A DNA stretch of 53,344 nucleotides from Fuerstiella sp. (GTDB lineage: Bacteria; Planctomycetota; Planctomycetia; Planctomycetales; Planctomycetaceae): assembly GCA_022843805.1 (NCBI GenBank), contig JALHMY010000066.1, positions 1 to 53,344 on the forward strand. Reading direction: 5' to 3'. Below are positions 34,282 to 44,296 of the stretch, piece after piece. The notes under the pieces were generated by a model that did no database searches, had not been told where the DNA came from, and saw only the letters and a list, made by a program, of their open reading frames with translations. Made by a program: the position numbers and the translations under genes. How positions within the stretch are numbered: the stretch's first letter is position 1; every line of letters begins with the position of its first letter.

Positions 34282-35529
34282 TCATTTCTTTCCTGACGGT
34301 ACGGCGATCATATCAACCGTCAGTCCCAGTCGAGCATGGCCAACCGAGCTGACAGCCGCCTTTGATGCGGCGGGAGGTCGCTGAGGATCATAATAACCAG
34401 GCCGCAGCTCGTTCAGTTTGGAGCTGGCGGCGTCTGTGGAAACGTAGTAGGTTGCCTTAACCAGATGAGTCAGGTCGCTGCCCGCTTCGCCAAGGATCTT
34501 CTGCAGCTGGCTGTAGATTTCACGCACTTCTCGCTCCCCGGCGGTCGCAGAATTCCGGTCAGTGTCTTCCGATGGTGTTGTCGCAAACAGTCCGGAGGTG
34601 AATATGGTGTCTCCGGAATTGATTCGGCAAACGCGACTGTAAACGGGTGAAGTCGTCATGCCGGGAGGAGTGATAAATTCAAGCACCGGAGAAGCGGAAA
34701 CGGCTTCACCGCCCCAGGCCACAAGTTCAATTTCCACGGGAGTTGTTGCGCTGGATTTCCATTCAACCAGAATCAGGGGCGGAATCTGCTGATTGGTATA
34801 GTATTTGCTCACTGCGTCGCGAACGGTGTTTGCATCGGTCATTGGCATCAAAAATGCTTTCAACTGCACGATATCGGCATCTGATCGCTCCAGGAACTTC
34901 AGGGTAGCGCTGAGGCTGGCCAGCGTTTTTGTGGTCGCTTCTGTAAGTGAGCTGCTTTGTTCCGCCTGTCCTGCCACATAGATCCGTGACCCTGCTGGCA
35001 GAACGGAAACGTTTGCATGGTGATGAACGGCGTCGGGGCCATGAGCCGTTGGGCCAAGCGTGGCAACGGCATCCGCGGCAACCAAAGCGCCGGCAAGTGG
35101 AAGTGCCGTCACGACCATGGAAACCGCCGGTTTGTGCGTTCCTGAGAATCGAGCGGCCAGAATCTTGTAAACCGCATCGCTGTGTGAATCGGTCGTCACG
35201 TAAAAATTGAGTTTCACGGCGAGTCGCAGGCCGGACTGAACTTCCTTCAGTTCTCTGTCGATCCGATCGAGAACAGCAACTGTCTGCCCGGAAATATCCT
35301 GAGCAGTCAGGGCTCCTGACGCGTTTGTCGGCAGGACTTGAATCGTATGCGCGAGGGGCTGATCCGGGATGGTGATTGCCAGTGAGTCGCCCTTGTCACT
35401 GCGAGGATGATGGTAAATCATTGAGGCCTCCTGTGCTGACAAAGTATTCGCGAGAGGCAGAGAAAAGTGAACCGCTGCAACTGCCAGAATCACGGAGTTG
35501 ATCCGAATGAAGCCGTGTACAGAGAACAT
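34282..35529 (-). CDS. Exported protein with three tandem RidA/YjgF-like domains
   Basis: A 415-residue protein with an N-terminal signal peptide (INSVILAVAAVHFSLPLANTLSA). Three RidA/YjgF-like domains follow, at about 48-160, 165-275 and 297-412. Each has a strand-helix pattern such as TVAVLDRIDRELKEVQSG, TKTLASLSATLKFLE or REIYSQLQKILGEAG, then VKxxxYVS/T-type strands (KLNFYVTTD, KAFLMPMTD, KATYYVSTD). RidA proteins deaminate reactive enamines or imines in the cytoplasm. Export and triplication are unusual, and the canonical catalytic Arg context is not evident, so a binding or structural role is possible. Convergent with the DUF1501-like gene, divergent from the gene at 35922. Confidence 0.83.
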   Translation of the reverse strand: MFSVHGFIRINSVILAVAAVHFSLPLANTLSAQEASMIYHHPRSDKGDSLAITIPDQPLAHTIQVLPTNASGALTAQDISGQTVAVLDRIDRELKEVQSGLRLAVKLNFYVTTDSHSDAVYKILAARFSGTHKPAVSMVVTALPLAGALVAADAVATLGPTAHGPDAVHHHANVSVLPAGSRIYVAGQAEQSSSLTEATTKTLASLSATLKFLERSDADIVQLKAFLMPMTDANTVRDAVSKYYTNQQIPPLILVEWKSSATTPVEIELVAWGGEAVSASPVLEFITPPGMTTSPVYSRVCRINSGDTIFTSGLFATTPSEDTDRNSATAGEREVREIYSQLQKILGEAGSDLTHLVKATYYVSTDAASSKLNELRPGYYDPQRPPAASKAAVSSVGHARLGLTVDMIAVPSGKK

Positions 35530-35921
35530 AGAGTACGCTCCAGAGTATGCGACGAACTGACTCAGAGAATTGATCTGAAATGTAGTCTTTTGCGTGGACG
35601 ATGAAAACGAATCCGGTTAAAGGCCCGGGTTGTCTCAGCGTGCAATTCTGAAGGGCGACTGTTCTGATACTGTCAGGATCCCTGTTCGGCCGGTACCATC
35701 TGTTCCGGAGAGGACAGCAACTGGCGCCCGAAAAAGTGGCTGCGGGAGAAAAGCGGCTGCCGGGAGAAACTGGCACAGGTTAATAGAGCAATGAATTGGA
35801 TTGGTGTTCTGTCAGCAGAGCTCTTTCGGCAGGTGTCAGCAGCCCTGTGGCGAGTGACAGCAGTAGTCGGATGCCATCGCAACCGGCATTTCTTTGTGGA
35901 ACGTGATTCGGACCAACGGAC
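35530..35921. other. Divergent intergenic region
   Basis: A 392-bp gap between the minus-strand RidA gene and the plus-strand membrane protein gene; it should hold both promoters. The minus-strand open frames here do not look like protein. No repeat element or RNA is seen. Short GTGAACGATTCAG words begin just inside the next gene. Confidence 0.35.
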
Positions 35922-37841
35922 ATGTCAGTGAACGATTCAGTGTACGATTCAGTGAACGATATCGTGAAAACCCCGAAGCTGTGGGAATCCGTTTTTCTGG
36001 CACCTGCTCTGTTCACTGTGGTCTTATTCGCCGTGGCCTTAGTAGCGTTGTCTGTGGATAACTGTCTGTGGGCCGGAAGTGCAGGTGCTGCAATGCATCC
36101 CATTTCGGTAACGGAAACCAGCGTATTCGTCACGCGGACGAAGGCGATTGTCAGAATTCAGATATTTGCGGAAGACCTGATGCTTTTTCAGGGACTCGAA
36201 CCGAATGATCAGGATCAGATTTCAGCGAATGATCTGCAGAAAGGTCTGGAAGCTCACCGTCAGTTCCTGCTGGACAAAGTGACGCTCCGTGATGCTCGCG
36301 GCGAACCCTTTTCGGGCGCTGTGACGGATTTGAAGCCCTTTGAGATTCCGGAGGCCGGGATTGCAGTCACCGATTTGATGCTGCATACCGCGACGTATCA
36401 GCTGGAATACGCATTCAATGAACCGCCCGAGTTTCTGACCATTCAGCAGGATATCTCGGACGAGAATTTTATTTTTCCGAGCGAAATGAGAGTATCAGTC
36501 CATCAGTCGGGCACTGATCTGACATTTACGGAAGCGTTGAAGGCGGGAGCATCGGTGTCACTGCGTTTTGCCTGGGATGATGCTCCGCCATCTGAAGAAT
36601 CGGCCGACAGTGACTGGGAGAAATGGTTTGAAAAACAGCGTGAGGCAACTCTGGGGATCACCAGCTACAGCAGCATATACTCCTTCATCTACATCGATCC
36701 CACAGAAATTCGTCACGAAGTACTCATTCCTCTGGCCACGCTGAAGACATTTCTTCCACTCAGTCACGGTGACCCGGCGTTTGTGGATGTGAGCGAGCAG
36801 GAGGGTGTCCGTGAACTGATCCGTGAATGGCTTCGCGATCCGAATCCGGTAACCATCAACGGCAGCCGAGTGATGCCGGAGTTCAGCCGGATCGATTTTT
36901 ATGGGCTGGATCTTAAGGACTTCGCCAAACAGTCGGAGGCAAGGAAAGTGAGTCTGGCCAGTGGCCGAGTGGGAATCATTATGACATATCGGACGCCTGA
37001 CGATGCTGTTCGGGAAGCGACCGTGACATGGGATAAATTCCATTCGGCCATTCGGAAGATCGAGTCAGTCGTTTTTGCTCACACCAGTTCAGCGCAGAAA
37101 TTTGAGTTCTCGCGATTTAACAAAGCAGAAGACAATACGCTGAAATGGCAGTGTCCGGAGGAGTTGTTACCGCGGGCCGTTGAGCCGGTCGAAGTCCTTG
37201 TTGGAGAAAAGCCCACACTCAGGATCCCCGTGATCAGTATTTCAGCGCTGGCCGTCGCCGTTTTGCTGTGGCGAGCAGGATCATCCGGGACCAGGCCGAC
37301 AAGAGCTGCTGCGGCGGGTTTGGTGATCGTCTCATTGCTGACGATACAACTTTATCCGGTTGTGGTTGCTCATCCGTTCCGAGCCGTCCCGGAGCTGCCG
37401 GTAAAGGAAGCAGAGGTGGTTTTCAGGAAACTGCACGAGGGCGAGTATCGAGCGCTGGATTTTGGTACCGAAGATCGGATCTACGAAATTCTGGCGACGA
37501 CAACTGATGGTCAGCTGCTGGAAGATCTGTATGTACAGCTGAAACAGAGCCTGGAGATGCGAGAACAGGGGGGCGCCAGGGCTCGGGTGCGGTCGATCGA
37601 CTACGTTTCGACCGATCGCATCGATCGAATTGGCGAAAAGCCGGCATGGCCCGGATTCCCGTGCCGCGCAGTCTGGACGGTTTCCGGTACGGTCGAGCAC
37701 TGGGGGCATGTGCACGAAAGGAAAAATCAGTTTTCCGCTGTTTTCCATGTTGAACCGCGTGATGGGCAGTGGAAAATTACGCAAATGGACATTGAAGACC
37801 AGAAACAGGTGTCCCAGAAGACAAGTTTGAGAAAATTCTGA
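35922..37841 (+). CDS. Large membrane protein of unknown function
   Basis: A 639-residue protein. The first membrane segment (about 24-46, FLAPALFTVVLFAVALVALS) acts as a signal or anchor. About 370 residues of mainly beta-rich extracytoplasmic sequence follow (IAVTDLMLHTATYQLEYAF, YSSIYSFIYIDPTEIRHEV). Two close hydrophobic segments (IPVISISALAVAVLLW and AAAGLVIVSLLTIQLYP, about 430-475) lead to a C-terminal alpha/beta domain. No family is recognised. The ATG is followed by in-frame GTG codons from a 12-bp repeat (SVNDSVYDSVND), any of which could be the true start. The next gene on the strand, also membrane-anchored, begins 155 bp later. Confidence 0.75.
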   Translation: MSVNDSVYDSVNDIVKTPKLWESVFLAPALFTVVLFAVALVALSVDNCLWAGSAGAAMHPISVTETSVFVTRTKAIVRIQIFAEDLMLFQGLEPNDQDQISANDLQKGLEAHRQFLLDKVTLRDARGEPFSGAVTDLKPFEIPEAGIAVTDLMLHTATYQLEYAFNEPPEFLTIQQDISDENFIFPSEMRVSVHQSGTDLTFTEALKAGASVSLRFAWDDAPPSEESADSDWEKWFEKQREATLGITSYSSIYSFIYIDPTEIRHEVLIPLATLKTFLPLSHGDPAFVDVSEQEGVRELIREWLRDPNPVTINGSRVMPEFSRIDFYGLDLKDFAKQSEARKVSLASGRVGIIMTYRTPDDAVREATVTWDKFHSAIRKIESVVFAHTSSAQKFEFSRFNKAEDNTLKWQCPEELLPRAVEPVEVLVGEKPTLRIPVISISALAVAVLLWRAGSSGTRPTRAAAAGLVIVSLLTIQLYPVVVAHPFRAVPELPVKEAEVVFRKLHEGEYRALDFGTEDRIYEILATTTDGQLLEDLYVQLKQSLEMREQGGARARVRSIDYVSTDRIDRIGEKPAWPGFPCRAVWTVSGTVEHWGHVHERKNQFSAVFHVEPRDGQWKITQMDIEDQKQVSQKTSLRKF

Positions 37842-37995
37842 GCTGCCAGAGCCCCTGGAATACCTGTTTTCCGATTCCCATTTGGGTTTGTCTATGTTAA
37901 GAACAGCACCCGGGCTAAAATGGGAGTGATGGCGGAAGTATCAGGCCGGATCGCTGCGAAGGATAACTGAAGAAATTCGGGCAAGGATGTGCTGA

Positions 37996-39750
37996 ATGGT
38001 GAGCGCATGGGCATTTATATTCGGCTGCATTTTGTGCCTCATGTTTTTAGGCATGATTTATGGCGAGCAGCTGAGCGTCATTCGTGTCCTGGAAGGCCGA
38101 TGGTTTGAGCCGTTTCCGCGTTCGCTCGGACAGCTCTGGAATCAGCTCAGTCTTGCCGTTGATTTGCTCGTTCGATTTGTGATGGAACACCTTTCCTGGG
38201 TTGTTGCAACCGTCTCCGGCACGGTGGGACTCTTCATTGTCGCGTTTCTGATGTTCAGCGGAATGGCTGACGACGCCGCGGCCAAGTGGGGCGATTTACA
38301 CATCCCATTGCAGGCTGGGGGTGTAATTGACAGTGTTCCGGAGATCGTGGCCCAGCCAGCGGTGATTCCGCCGGAATCCGCTGAAGTGGATGAGTCGGAA
38401 TTCGTATGGCAACAGCCCGGAGGAGGCTATCTGGTCTTTCGGCGGCCGGAGCTGGACCGTCCACTTCCCGGACCTGTTCGAAAGCCTGACCTCGATTTGA
38501 TTCCGGATGCAGACTGGGCACTCGAGGATCGATCGCTGGATCGCCCGGTCATGGAACTCACGTTGATTCGCAGTGAATCCAGAAGCATGCAAATTGAAGA
38601 CGATGCCGAGTCGATTGTCAGAGGAAAGCTGATTGAGTGGCCATTGCCGCAGCAGATAGACAGGGCCGTTCGATCCATGCGGCTTGATGACTGGCGGATG
38701 ACTGTTGCTGACCGGGATCGTCGAGATCGGTTCGGAGATCCTCTGGACAGTATACTTCGCCCCGGAAGTTCAGTGAGCGATGGACTCATGCGTGAGTCTG
38801 CTCCTGAAGATTTGCTCGACCTTGAAGCACGTGTGCGTATCGTTCCGGGGGATACGATCGCAGAGAATCAGCTGCGAGTGGAGAAGACTGCCCCGAGTGA
38901 ATCAGCGGGGGCAGAATTGACGGTTGAAATCAGTGTGCTGAATCTGGGCGATACCAGCGTTCGCGGACTGCTGGTGCGGGAATTCATGCCTCGGGGAACG
39001 AAGGTCCGTGATGCCCGGCCGCAGGCAGTGCTGAGAGATGACACGCTGACGTGGCTGCTGGAAGACCTTGAGCCGTTCGCTGAACAGACTCTGCGATTTA
39101 CAGTATTGGCCGCTCCGCTGGCGGGCACAGCGTCACGTCGACCTCGATTTGAATCTGCAACGGAAGTTTCAGCGGCGGCAGCAGTTGGCAGCCGGACACT
39201 GGTCCGCAATCGTGAGCTTCCTGCCACGCGGCCTTCGAATCCGTTCCCGGAGCTCGATTTGCTGACGCCCGCTGAGCGTCCGGCGGACCTGCCTGTGCGC
39301 GATACGGTGCCGCGTCCAAGTCTGACGCCGCCGACGGGTGAGCGTCGGTTTGTCCCTTCCAGTGTCGCGAGTCGACCTGATGTCCGACTGAGAATTGAAG
39401 AGCCATTGCTGCCCGTGCAGGTTGGACAGACCGTCGAGGTCAACTTTGTCGTGGAAAACCGTGGTGACGCTCCTGCTGAAGGAGTGGGACTTCGGGTGGT
39501 TCTGGATCAGGGGCTGCGTCATCATCGTGTTGCGGAAGATGAAGCAAATCGTGAAGTTGTCAATCAGGTCCGGCGAATCGAACCGGGCCAGACGAAAAGC
39601 GTCATTCTGCGCATGAGAGCGGTTCGACCCGGTGAGTTCCTGTCGAGAGCGGAAATGATTTTTGCCGGAGAACAGCTGAGCAGAGACCTGTTCCGGGTGG
39701 TGGCAGAAGAAAAACTGGATGCAGATCCATTCGGCTCAACGATTCGGTAG
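37996..39750 (+). CDS. Membrane-anchored protein with two DUF11-like (conserved repeat) domains
   Basis: A 584-residue protein. Two membrane segments lie near the N-terminus (about 3-22 and 68-92), followed by a long Asp/Arg-rich region. A DUF11-like beta-sandwich spans about 290-375 (AELTVEISVLNLGDTSVRGL, MPRGTKVRDARP, LEPFAEQTLRFTVLA). A Pro-rich linker leads to a second such domain at about 470-575 (PLLPVQVGQTVEVNFVVENR, LDQGLRHHR, IEPGQTKSVILRMRAV). DUF11 domains occur in surface proteins and adhesins; here they probably face outward and assemble envelope structures. AAGGA lies 8 nt before the ATG. It follows the unknown membrane protein on the same strand; element B begins 11 bp after its stop. 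Confidence 0.83.
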   Translation: MVSAWAFIFGCILCLMFLGMIYGEQLSVIRVLEGRWFEPFPRSLGQLWNQLSLAVDLLVRFVMEHLSWVVATVSGTVGLFIVAFLMFSGMADDAAAKWGDLHIPLQAGGVIDSVPEIVAQPAVIPPESAEVDESEFVWQQPGGGYLVFRRPELDRPLPGPVRKPDLDLIPDADWALEDRSLDRPVMELTLIRSESRSMQIEDDAESIVRGKLIEWPLPQQIDRAVRSMRLDDWRMTVADRDRRDRFGDPLDSILRPGSSVSDGLMRESAPEDLLDLEARVRIVPGDTIAENQLRVEKTAPSESAGAELTVEISVLNLGDTSVRGLLVREFMPRGTKVRDARPQAVLRDDTLTWLLEDLEPFAEQTLRFTVLAAPLAGTASRRPRFESATEVSAAAAVGSRTLVRNRELPATRPSNPFPELDLLTPAERPADLPVRDTVPRPSLTPPTGERRFVPSSVASRPDVRLRIEEPLLPVQVGQTVEVNFVVENRGDAPAEGVGLRVVLDQGLRHHRVAEDEANREVVNQVRRIEPGQTKSVILRMRAVRPGEFLSRAEMIFAGEQLSRDLFRVVAEEKLDADPFGSTIR

Positions 39751-39760
39751 CGAAGAGCCG

Positions 39761-40505
39761 TCAGGCGACCGGCATCTAAAAATACCAGTCACCGCGGCCA
39801 ACGGGAAGGCGAAGCTCCTGCTGAGCCGAGGAAAGCCGGTGGGAGGGCGAAGCTCCTGCTGAGCCGAGGAAAGCCGGTGGGAGGGCGAAGCTCCTGCTGA
39901 GCCGAGGAAAGCCGGTGGGAGGGCGAAGCTCCTGCTGAGCCGAAGAAAGCCAATGGGAGGGCGAAGCTCCTGCTGAGCCGCGAAAAGCCAATGGGAGGGC
40001 GAAGCTCCTGCTGAGCCGAAGAAAAGTAAGGCTCGGCAGGAGCCTCGTCCTTCCGTTAGGCCTCATCGTACCACACATCTTTTGTGTGATAAAAAATGAG
40101 CGGCAGATCAGGCCCCGGGTCCGACGGCATGCGATTCCGGCCCAATAGGGCCAGCCGTTTTCATAGCCAGGGCCAGCGGCCCTGGAAAACGGCCCCGGAT
40201 GATCATTCAGGCCCAACGGGCCGGCCGTTTTGGGAGCGACAAAAACGCATCAAACGGTCGGCCCGTTGGGCCTTTGGCAACTCTGTGGTTTCCCGGTCCT
40301 GGTCCGATGGACCAGGCTATGGAAACGGATGGCCCGTTGGGCCGAAAACACAACTGCTCCTACTGACACTTTTCACGAACATCGTAAAAGGTCGAACCTT
40401 TTCCGGTCACAAAGATGTGTGGTACGATGAGCCGTTATGCCGAGGAAAGCACGGCTCGGCAGGAGCCTCGCGCTCCCGTTAAGAACGATTTGCCTCTCGC
40501 CTTAG
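39761..40505. repeat. Repeat element B: tandem REP-like array with inner inverted repeats
   Basis: The leader GGCGACCGGCATCTAA (shared with A and C) opens the element. Six head-to-tail 38-bp units of GGGAGGGCGAAGCTCCTGC type start at 39803, 39841, 39879, 39917, 39955 and 39993, followed by one reversed unit. Then CTCATCGTACCACACATC (40062) and its inverted copy (40408-40433) frame about 350 bp with four palindromes of GGCCCAACGGGCC type. The right end has another reversed REP-like unit and ends CTCGCCTTAG (40496-40505), matching element C. No coding sequence is seen in 39751-40505. Confidence 0.8.
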
Positions 40506-40824
40506 AGAAGAGCCGTTGGATATAGAATTTGATTCGGCGGGTATTGCTTCTCAGCCGATACGGATTGAGGAAGACGGTCCCGGGGCTCCGTTTTTCTGTT
40601 CAGGGACCAGATTGTCGGTCCGATTGCACCGTTTTTCTGTGCGACCGACTGTTCCGGAGGGCGGTAAACCAGGCTGCCACGCTTCTGGAGAGAGCGTAAG
40701 GCTGTATAATCGCCGCTGTATTCAGGGCGTGAGATGGCCTGATGGCCTTTTGCCGACGTAGTCAATAATTCCCGAATTGCCTGACGCCTCATTCTGTACG
40801 GGCGTTTAGTTTGCTGAAAAAACT
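40506..40824 (+). promoter_or_regulatory. Leader region of pyruvate carboxylase with possible promoter
   Basis: A 319-bp upstream region. TATAAT at 40705-40710 is a good -10 candidate, but no clear -35 is visible at the right spacing. A 12-bp direct repeat CCGTTTTTCTGT occurs at 40588 and 40629, 41 bp apart. An open frame 40516-40761 does not look like protein. Confidence 0.3.
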
Positions 40825-43800
40825 ATGGCCAACTTCAAAAAGCTGCTTGTTTGTAACCGTTCAGAGATTGCGATCAGAATTTTTCGCAGTGCCACCGAGC
40901 TGGGTATTCGCACTGTTGCGATTTATACGCACGAAGATCGGTATGCGCTTCATCGGTTCAAGGCGGACGAGGCGTATCGGATTGGTAAGCCGGGAGAGCC
41001 TATACGAGCGTATCTGGACATTGAATCGATTGTCGGTCTGGCGAAGGACGCCGGGGTGGATGCGATTCATCCCGGATATGGTTTTCTGTCGGAGCGTCCG
41101 GAGCTTGCGCTGGCATGTGAGGCGGCAGGAATCAAATTCGTTGGTCCTTCAGTGGCATGTCTTGAAGCGCTGGGAGATAAAACGGCAGCACGTGAAATTG
41201 CGGTGAAGGCAGGTGTTCCCGTTTTGGGAGGCACACAGAACTCGATTGAGTCGTTTGAAGAAGCGCGTGCCAAAGCGATTGAGATTGGCTTTCCTGTGAT
41301 GATCAAGGCCGCAAAGGGTGGCGGCGGTCGCGGGATGCGGGCAGTGAAGACGGTAGAAGACTTTGAGCAGGCATTCGAGTCGGCTCGAAACGAAGCACGG
41401 ACAGCGTTCGGATGTGCCGACGTCTTTATTGAAAAGTTCATTTCGAGTGCCAAGCATATTGAGGTTCAGTTGCTTGGGGACGAGCACGGCAATCTGGTGC
41501 ATTTATTTGAGCGAGATTGTTCTGTTCAGCGTCGGCATCAAAAAGTGGTGGAGATTGCTCCCGCGCCGAATTTGTCAGAGAAGTTAAGGAACGGCATTCT
41601 GGAAGCCGCTGTTCGCATTGGAAAACAGGTGAACTATTCCTGTGCGGGCACGGTTGAATTTCTTGTCGACGTGGATGCTCAGAAGTTTTACTTTATCGAA
41701 GTTAATCCGCGAATTCAGGTTGAGCACACGGTCACCGAAGAAATCACGAACATCGACATCGTTAAGGCCCAGATTCTTGTCGCGCAGGGAGGACGCCTGT
41801 CTGATGCGGAGATTGGGCTGTCCAGCCAGAGTGATGTGCATGTAAACGGATTTGCTGTGCAGTGCCGCGTTACAACGGAAGATCCTGCCAACAACTTCAT
41901 GCCTGATTATGGACGTGTTACCCATTATCGATCGTCGGGTGGGATGGGTGTTCGGCTGGATGCAGGAAGTGCATTTTCAGGGGCTGTCGTGAATCCGTTT
42001 TATGATTCACTTCTGACAAAGGTGACGACCCGGGGTCGTCGATTTGTGGACGCGATTCACAGAATGGAACGCACTCTGCGCGAGTTCCGGGTGCGAGGTG
42101 TGAAAACCAATATCCCGTTTCTCATCAAGGTGATGACCCATCCGACTTTTGTGGAGGGCGACTGCACAACCCGGTTCATTGACGAAACTCCTGCTCTGTT
42201 CGAGTTTGATTTTCGCCGCAATCGTGCGACACGCATTCTGAACTATCTGGCGGAGACGATGGTGAACGGCAACAGCCTGGTCAAAGGCCGTCCTCGCCCG
42301 CTTCGACGAGATCCTGCCCCGGTGCCAGCAGTTGCCCCCGGGACAAAGATTCCGGACGGAACCAGGCAGATGCTGCAGAAACTGGGACCAGCTGGCTTTG
42401 CGAAGTGGATTCGCGATCAGACGAAGTTGCTGATCACCGATACAACTTTCAGAGATGCACATCAGTCGCTTCTGGCAACTCGAATGAGAACATTTGACTT
42501 ACTGGAGATTTCTGACGTCTACGCACATTTATGCTCGGATATGTTCAGTCTGGAAATGTGGGGCGGTGCAACATTTGACACCACCATGAGATTTCTGCGT
42601 GAGTGTCCATGGCAACGGCTGGTGCAGATGCGGGAACGAGTGCCAAACATTCTGTTCCAGATGTTGCTGCGGGCATCCAATGCCGTCGGCTATACCAACT
42701 ATCCCGACAACATTGTGCGTGCCTTTGTGAAGGAAGCTGCCGATGCCGGTATCGACGTGTTCCGGGTGTTTGATGCCCTGAACTGGATTCCCAATATGCA
42801 GGTTGCGATGGATGCCGTCGTGGAAAGCGGCACAATTTGTGAGGCAGCAATCTGCTATACGGGCGACATTACAAATCCCTCACGGACGAAGTATTCGCTG
42901 AAATATTACGTTGACCTTGCCAAACAGCTTGAAAAGATGGGCGCTCATATTCTGGCCATTAAGGATATGGCAGGTCTCTGTAAGCCTGCTGCAGCGGCTC
43001 AGCTGGTAAAGGCACTGCGTGAGGAAATTGGGATTCCCATTCACTTCCACACTCACGACACAGCCGGAATACAGGCGGCCTCTGTTCTTGAAGGTGCTCG
43101 GGCCGGGCTGGATATCGCCGATGCAGCGATGGCGCCGATGTCCGGCGGAACATCACAACCGAATCTGAACACTCTGGTGGAGATGCTTCGATTCGGACCC
43201 CACGACACAGGGTTACGATCGGATTCTCTGGATTCCATTGCGGAATACTGGCGAGCAGCTCGTGATTTCTACACACCGTTTGAAAGCGTTGTACTTCAGG
43301 GGACTGCCGATCTTTACCATCATGAGATGCCCGGCGGGCAGTACACCAATTTGTTTGAACAGGCTCGTGCACTGGGGCTTGCTGACCGCTGGCCTGAAGT
43401 TTGTCATATCTATGCGGGAGTCAATCAGCTTTTCGGTGATATCGTAAAGGTGACGCCCACCAGCAAAGCGGTCGGTGATATGGCTCTCTTTATGGTTGCC
43501 AACGGTCTGACGAATGAAGATGTCTTGAATTCAGAACGCGATATCGCGTTTCCAGGGAGCGTCATTGACCTGATCGGAGGAGGAATGGGACAACCTCCGG
43601 GTGGATTCCCGGAGGCTGTGAAAAAGCGAGTACTGCTTGGTAAACAGGAATTTCAGGGTCGACCCGGCGAAACGCTGCCCCCGGCCGATTTCGAAGCAGC
43701 CCGGACCAGAGTCCAGGAACTGCTTCGGCGGCCGCCACTGGAGCGTGAAGTCATTTCCTGGTTGTTGTATGAACGTGTTTTCGAAGAGTTTGCAAAGCAT

Positions 43801-44271
43801 CAGGAAACGTACTCCGATCTGAGCATTCTTCCCACTCCCAATTTCTTCTACGGACTGGAACCGGGAGAAGAAATTGCCGTCGATATCGAACCAGGCAAGA
43901 CGCTGATCATCAAGTTTCTGACAATCAGTGATGCGCATGTGGACGGGACACGCACAGTCTTTTTCGAGCTGAATGGTCAGCCGCGAGAAATCACAGTGAC
44001 GGACGCATCGGCAGAGAAGACCGGGGTCTCCGCTGTCAAAGCGGATACCGCCAATCCGTGTCACGTGGGTGCATCAATGCCAGGGATGGTGGTTGCTGTC
44101 ACCGTGAAGACAGGAGACACAGTCCGGAAGGGGCAGAAGCTTTTGAGTCTCGAAGCGATGAAGATGGAAACGTCGATCAACGCGGAACTGGATGGCCGCG
44201 TGAGGGAAGTACACGTTAAGCCGGGGGTTCAGGTACAGACCGGTGACTTGCTGCTGGTACTGGAACCATGA
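40825..44271 (+). CDS. pyc: Pyruvate carboxylase
   Basis: A 1148-residue single-chain, biotin-dependent enzyme converting pyruvate, bicarbonate and ATP to oxaloacetate (anaplerosis). The biotin carboxylase domain (about 1-455) shows KLLVCNRSEIAIRIFR, HPGYGFLSE, the ATP loop KAAKGGGGRGMR, EKFISSAKHIEVQLLGD and FIEVNPRIQVEHTVTE. The carboxyltransferase domain (about 530-810) has TDTTFRDAHQSLLATRMR, FDALNWIPNM, the carbamylated-Lys region AIKDMAGL and HFHTHDTAG. The C-terminal biotinyl domain carries EAMKMETS with Lys1113 as the biotin site. Its length matches the family. No signal peptide, so cytoplasmic. It stands alone, with repeat elements on both sides. Confidence 0.98.
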   Translation: MANFKKLLVCNRSEIAIRIFRSATELGIRTVAIYTHEDRYALHRFKADEAYRIGKPGEPIRAYLDIESIVGLAKDAGVDAIHPGYGFLSERPELALACEAAGIKFVGPSVACLEALGDKTAAREIAVKAGVPVLGGTQNSIESFEEARAKAIEIGFPVMIKAAKGGGGRGMRAVKTVEDFEQAFESARNEARTAFGCADVFIEKFISSAKHIEVQLLGDEHGNLVHLFERDCSVQRRHQKVVEIAPAPNLSEKLRNGILEAAVRIGKQVNYSCAGTVEFLVDVDAQKFYFIEVNPRIQVEHTVTEEITNIDIVKAQILVAQGGRLSDAEIGLSSQSDVHVNGFAVQCRVTTEDPANNFMPDYGRVTHYRSSGGMGVRLDAGSAFSGAVVNPFYDSLLTKVTTRGRRFVDAIHRMERTLREFRVRGVKTNIPFLIKVMTHPTFVEGDCTTRFIDETPALFEFDFRRNRATRILNYLAETMVNGNSLVKGRPRPLRRDPAPVPAVAPGTKIPDGTRQMLQKLGPAGFAKWIRDQTKLLITDTTFRDAHQSLLATRMRTFDLLEISDVYAHLCSDMFSLEMWGGATFDTTMRFLRECPWQRLVQMRERVPNILFQMLLRASNAVGYTNYPDNIVRAFVKEAADAGIDVFRVFDALNWIPNMQVAMDAVVESGTICEAAICYTGDITNPSRTKYSLKYYVDLAKQLEKMGAHILAIKDMAGLCKPAAAAQLVKALREEIGIPIHFHTHDTAGIQAASVLEGARAGLDIADAAMAPMSGGTSQPNLNTLVEMLRFGPHDTGLRSDSLDSIAEYWRAARDFYTPFESVVLQGTADLYHHEMPGGQYTNLFEQARALGLADRWPEVCHIYAGVNQLFGDIVKVTPTSKAVGDMALFMVANGLTNEDVLNSERDIAFPGSVIDLIGGGMGQPPGGFPEAVKKRVLLGKQEFQGRPGETLPPADFEAARTRVQELLRRPPLEREVISWLLYERVFEEFAKHQETYSDLSILPTPNFFYGLEPGEEIAVDIEPGKTLIIKFLTISDAHVDGTRTVFFELNGQPREITVTDASAEKTGVSAVKADTANPCHVGASMPGMVVAVTVKTGDTVRKGQKLLSLEAMKMETSINAELDGRVREVHVKPGVQVQTGDLLLVLEP

Positions 44272-44296
44272 GACTGAGTCCCGGGCCGCACCTTTA

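Noticed and set aside
39776..40216. 146-residue minus-strand open frame across element B
   Set aside because: Made of the 38-bp repeat read in shifting frames; matches element B rather than a protein family.
40516..40761. 81-residue open frame before pyruvate carboxylase
   Set aside because: TTG start without ribosome binding site, and no recognisable pattern; more likely the pyc leader.
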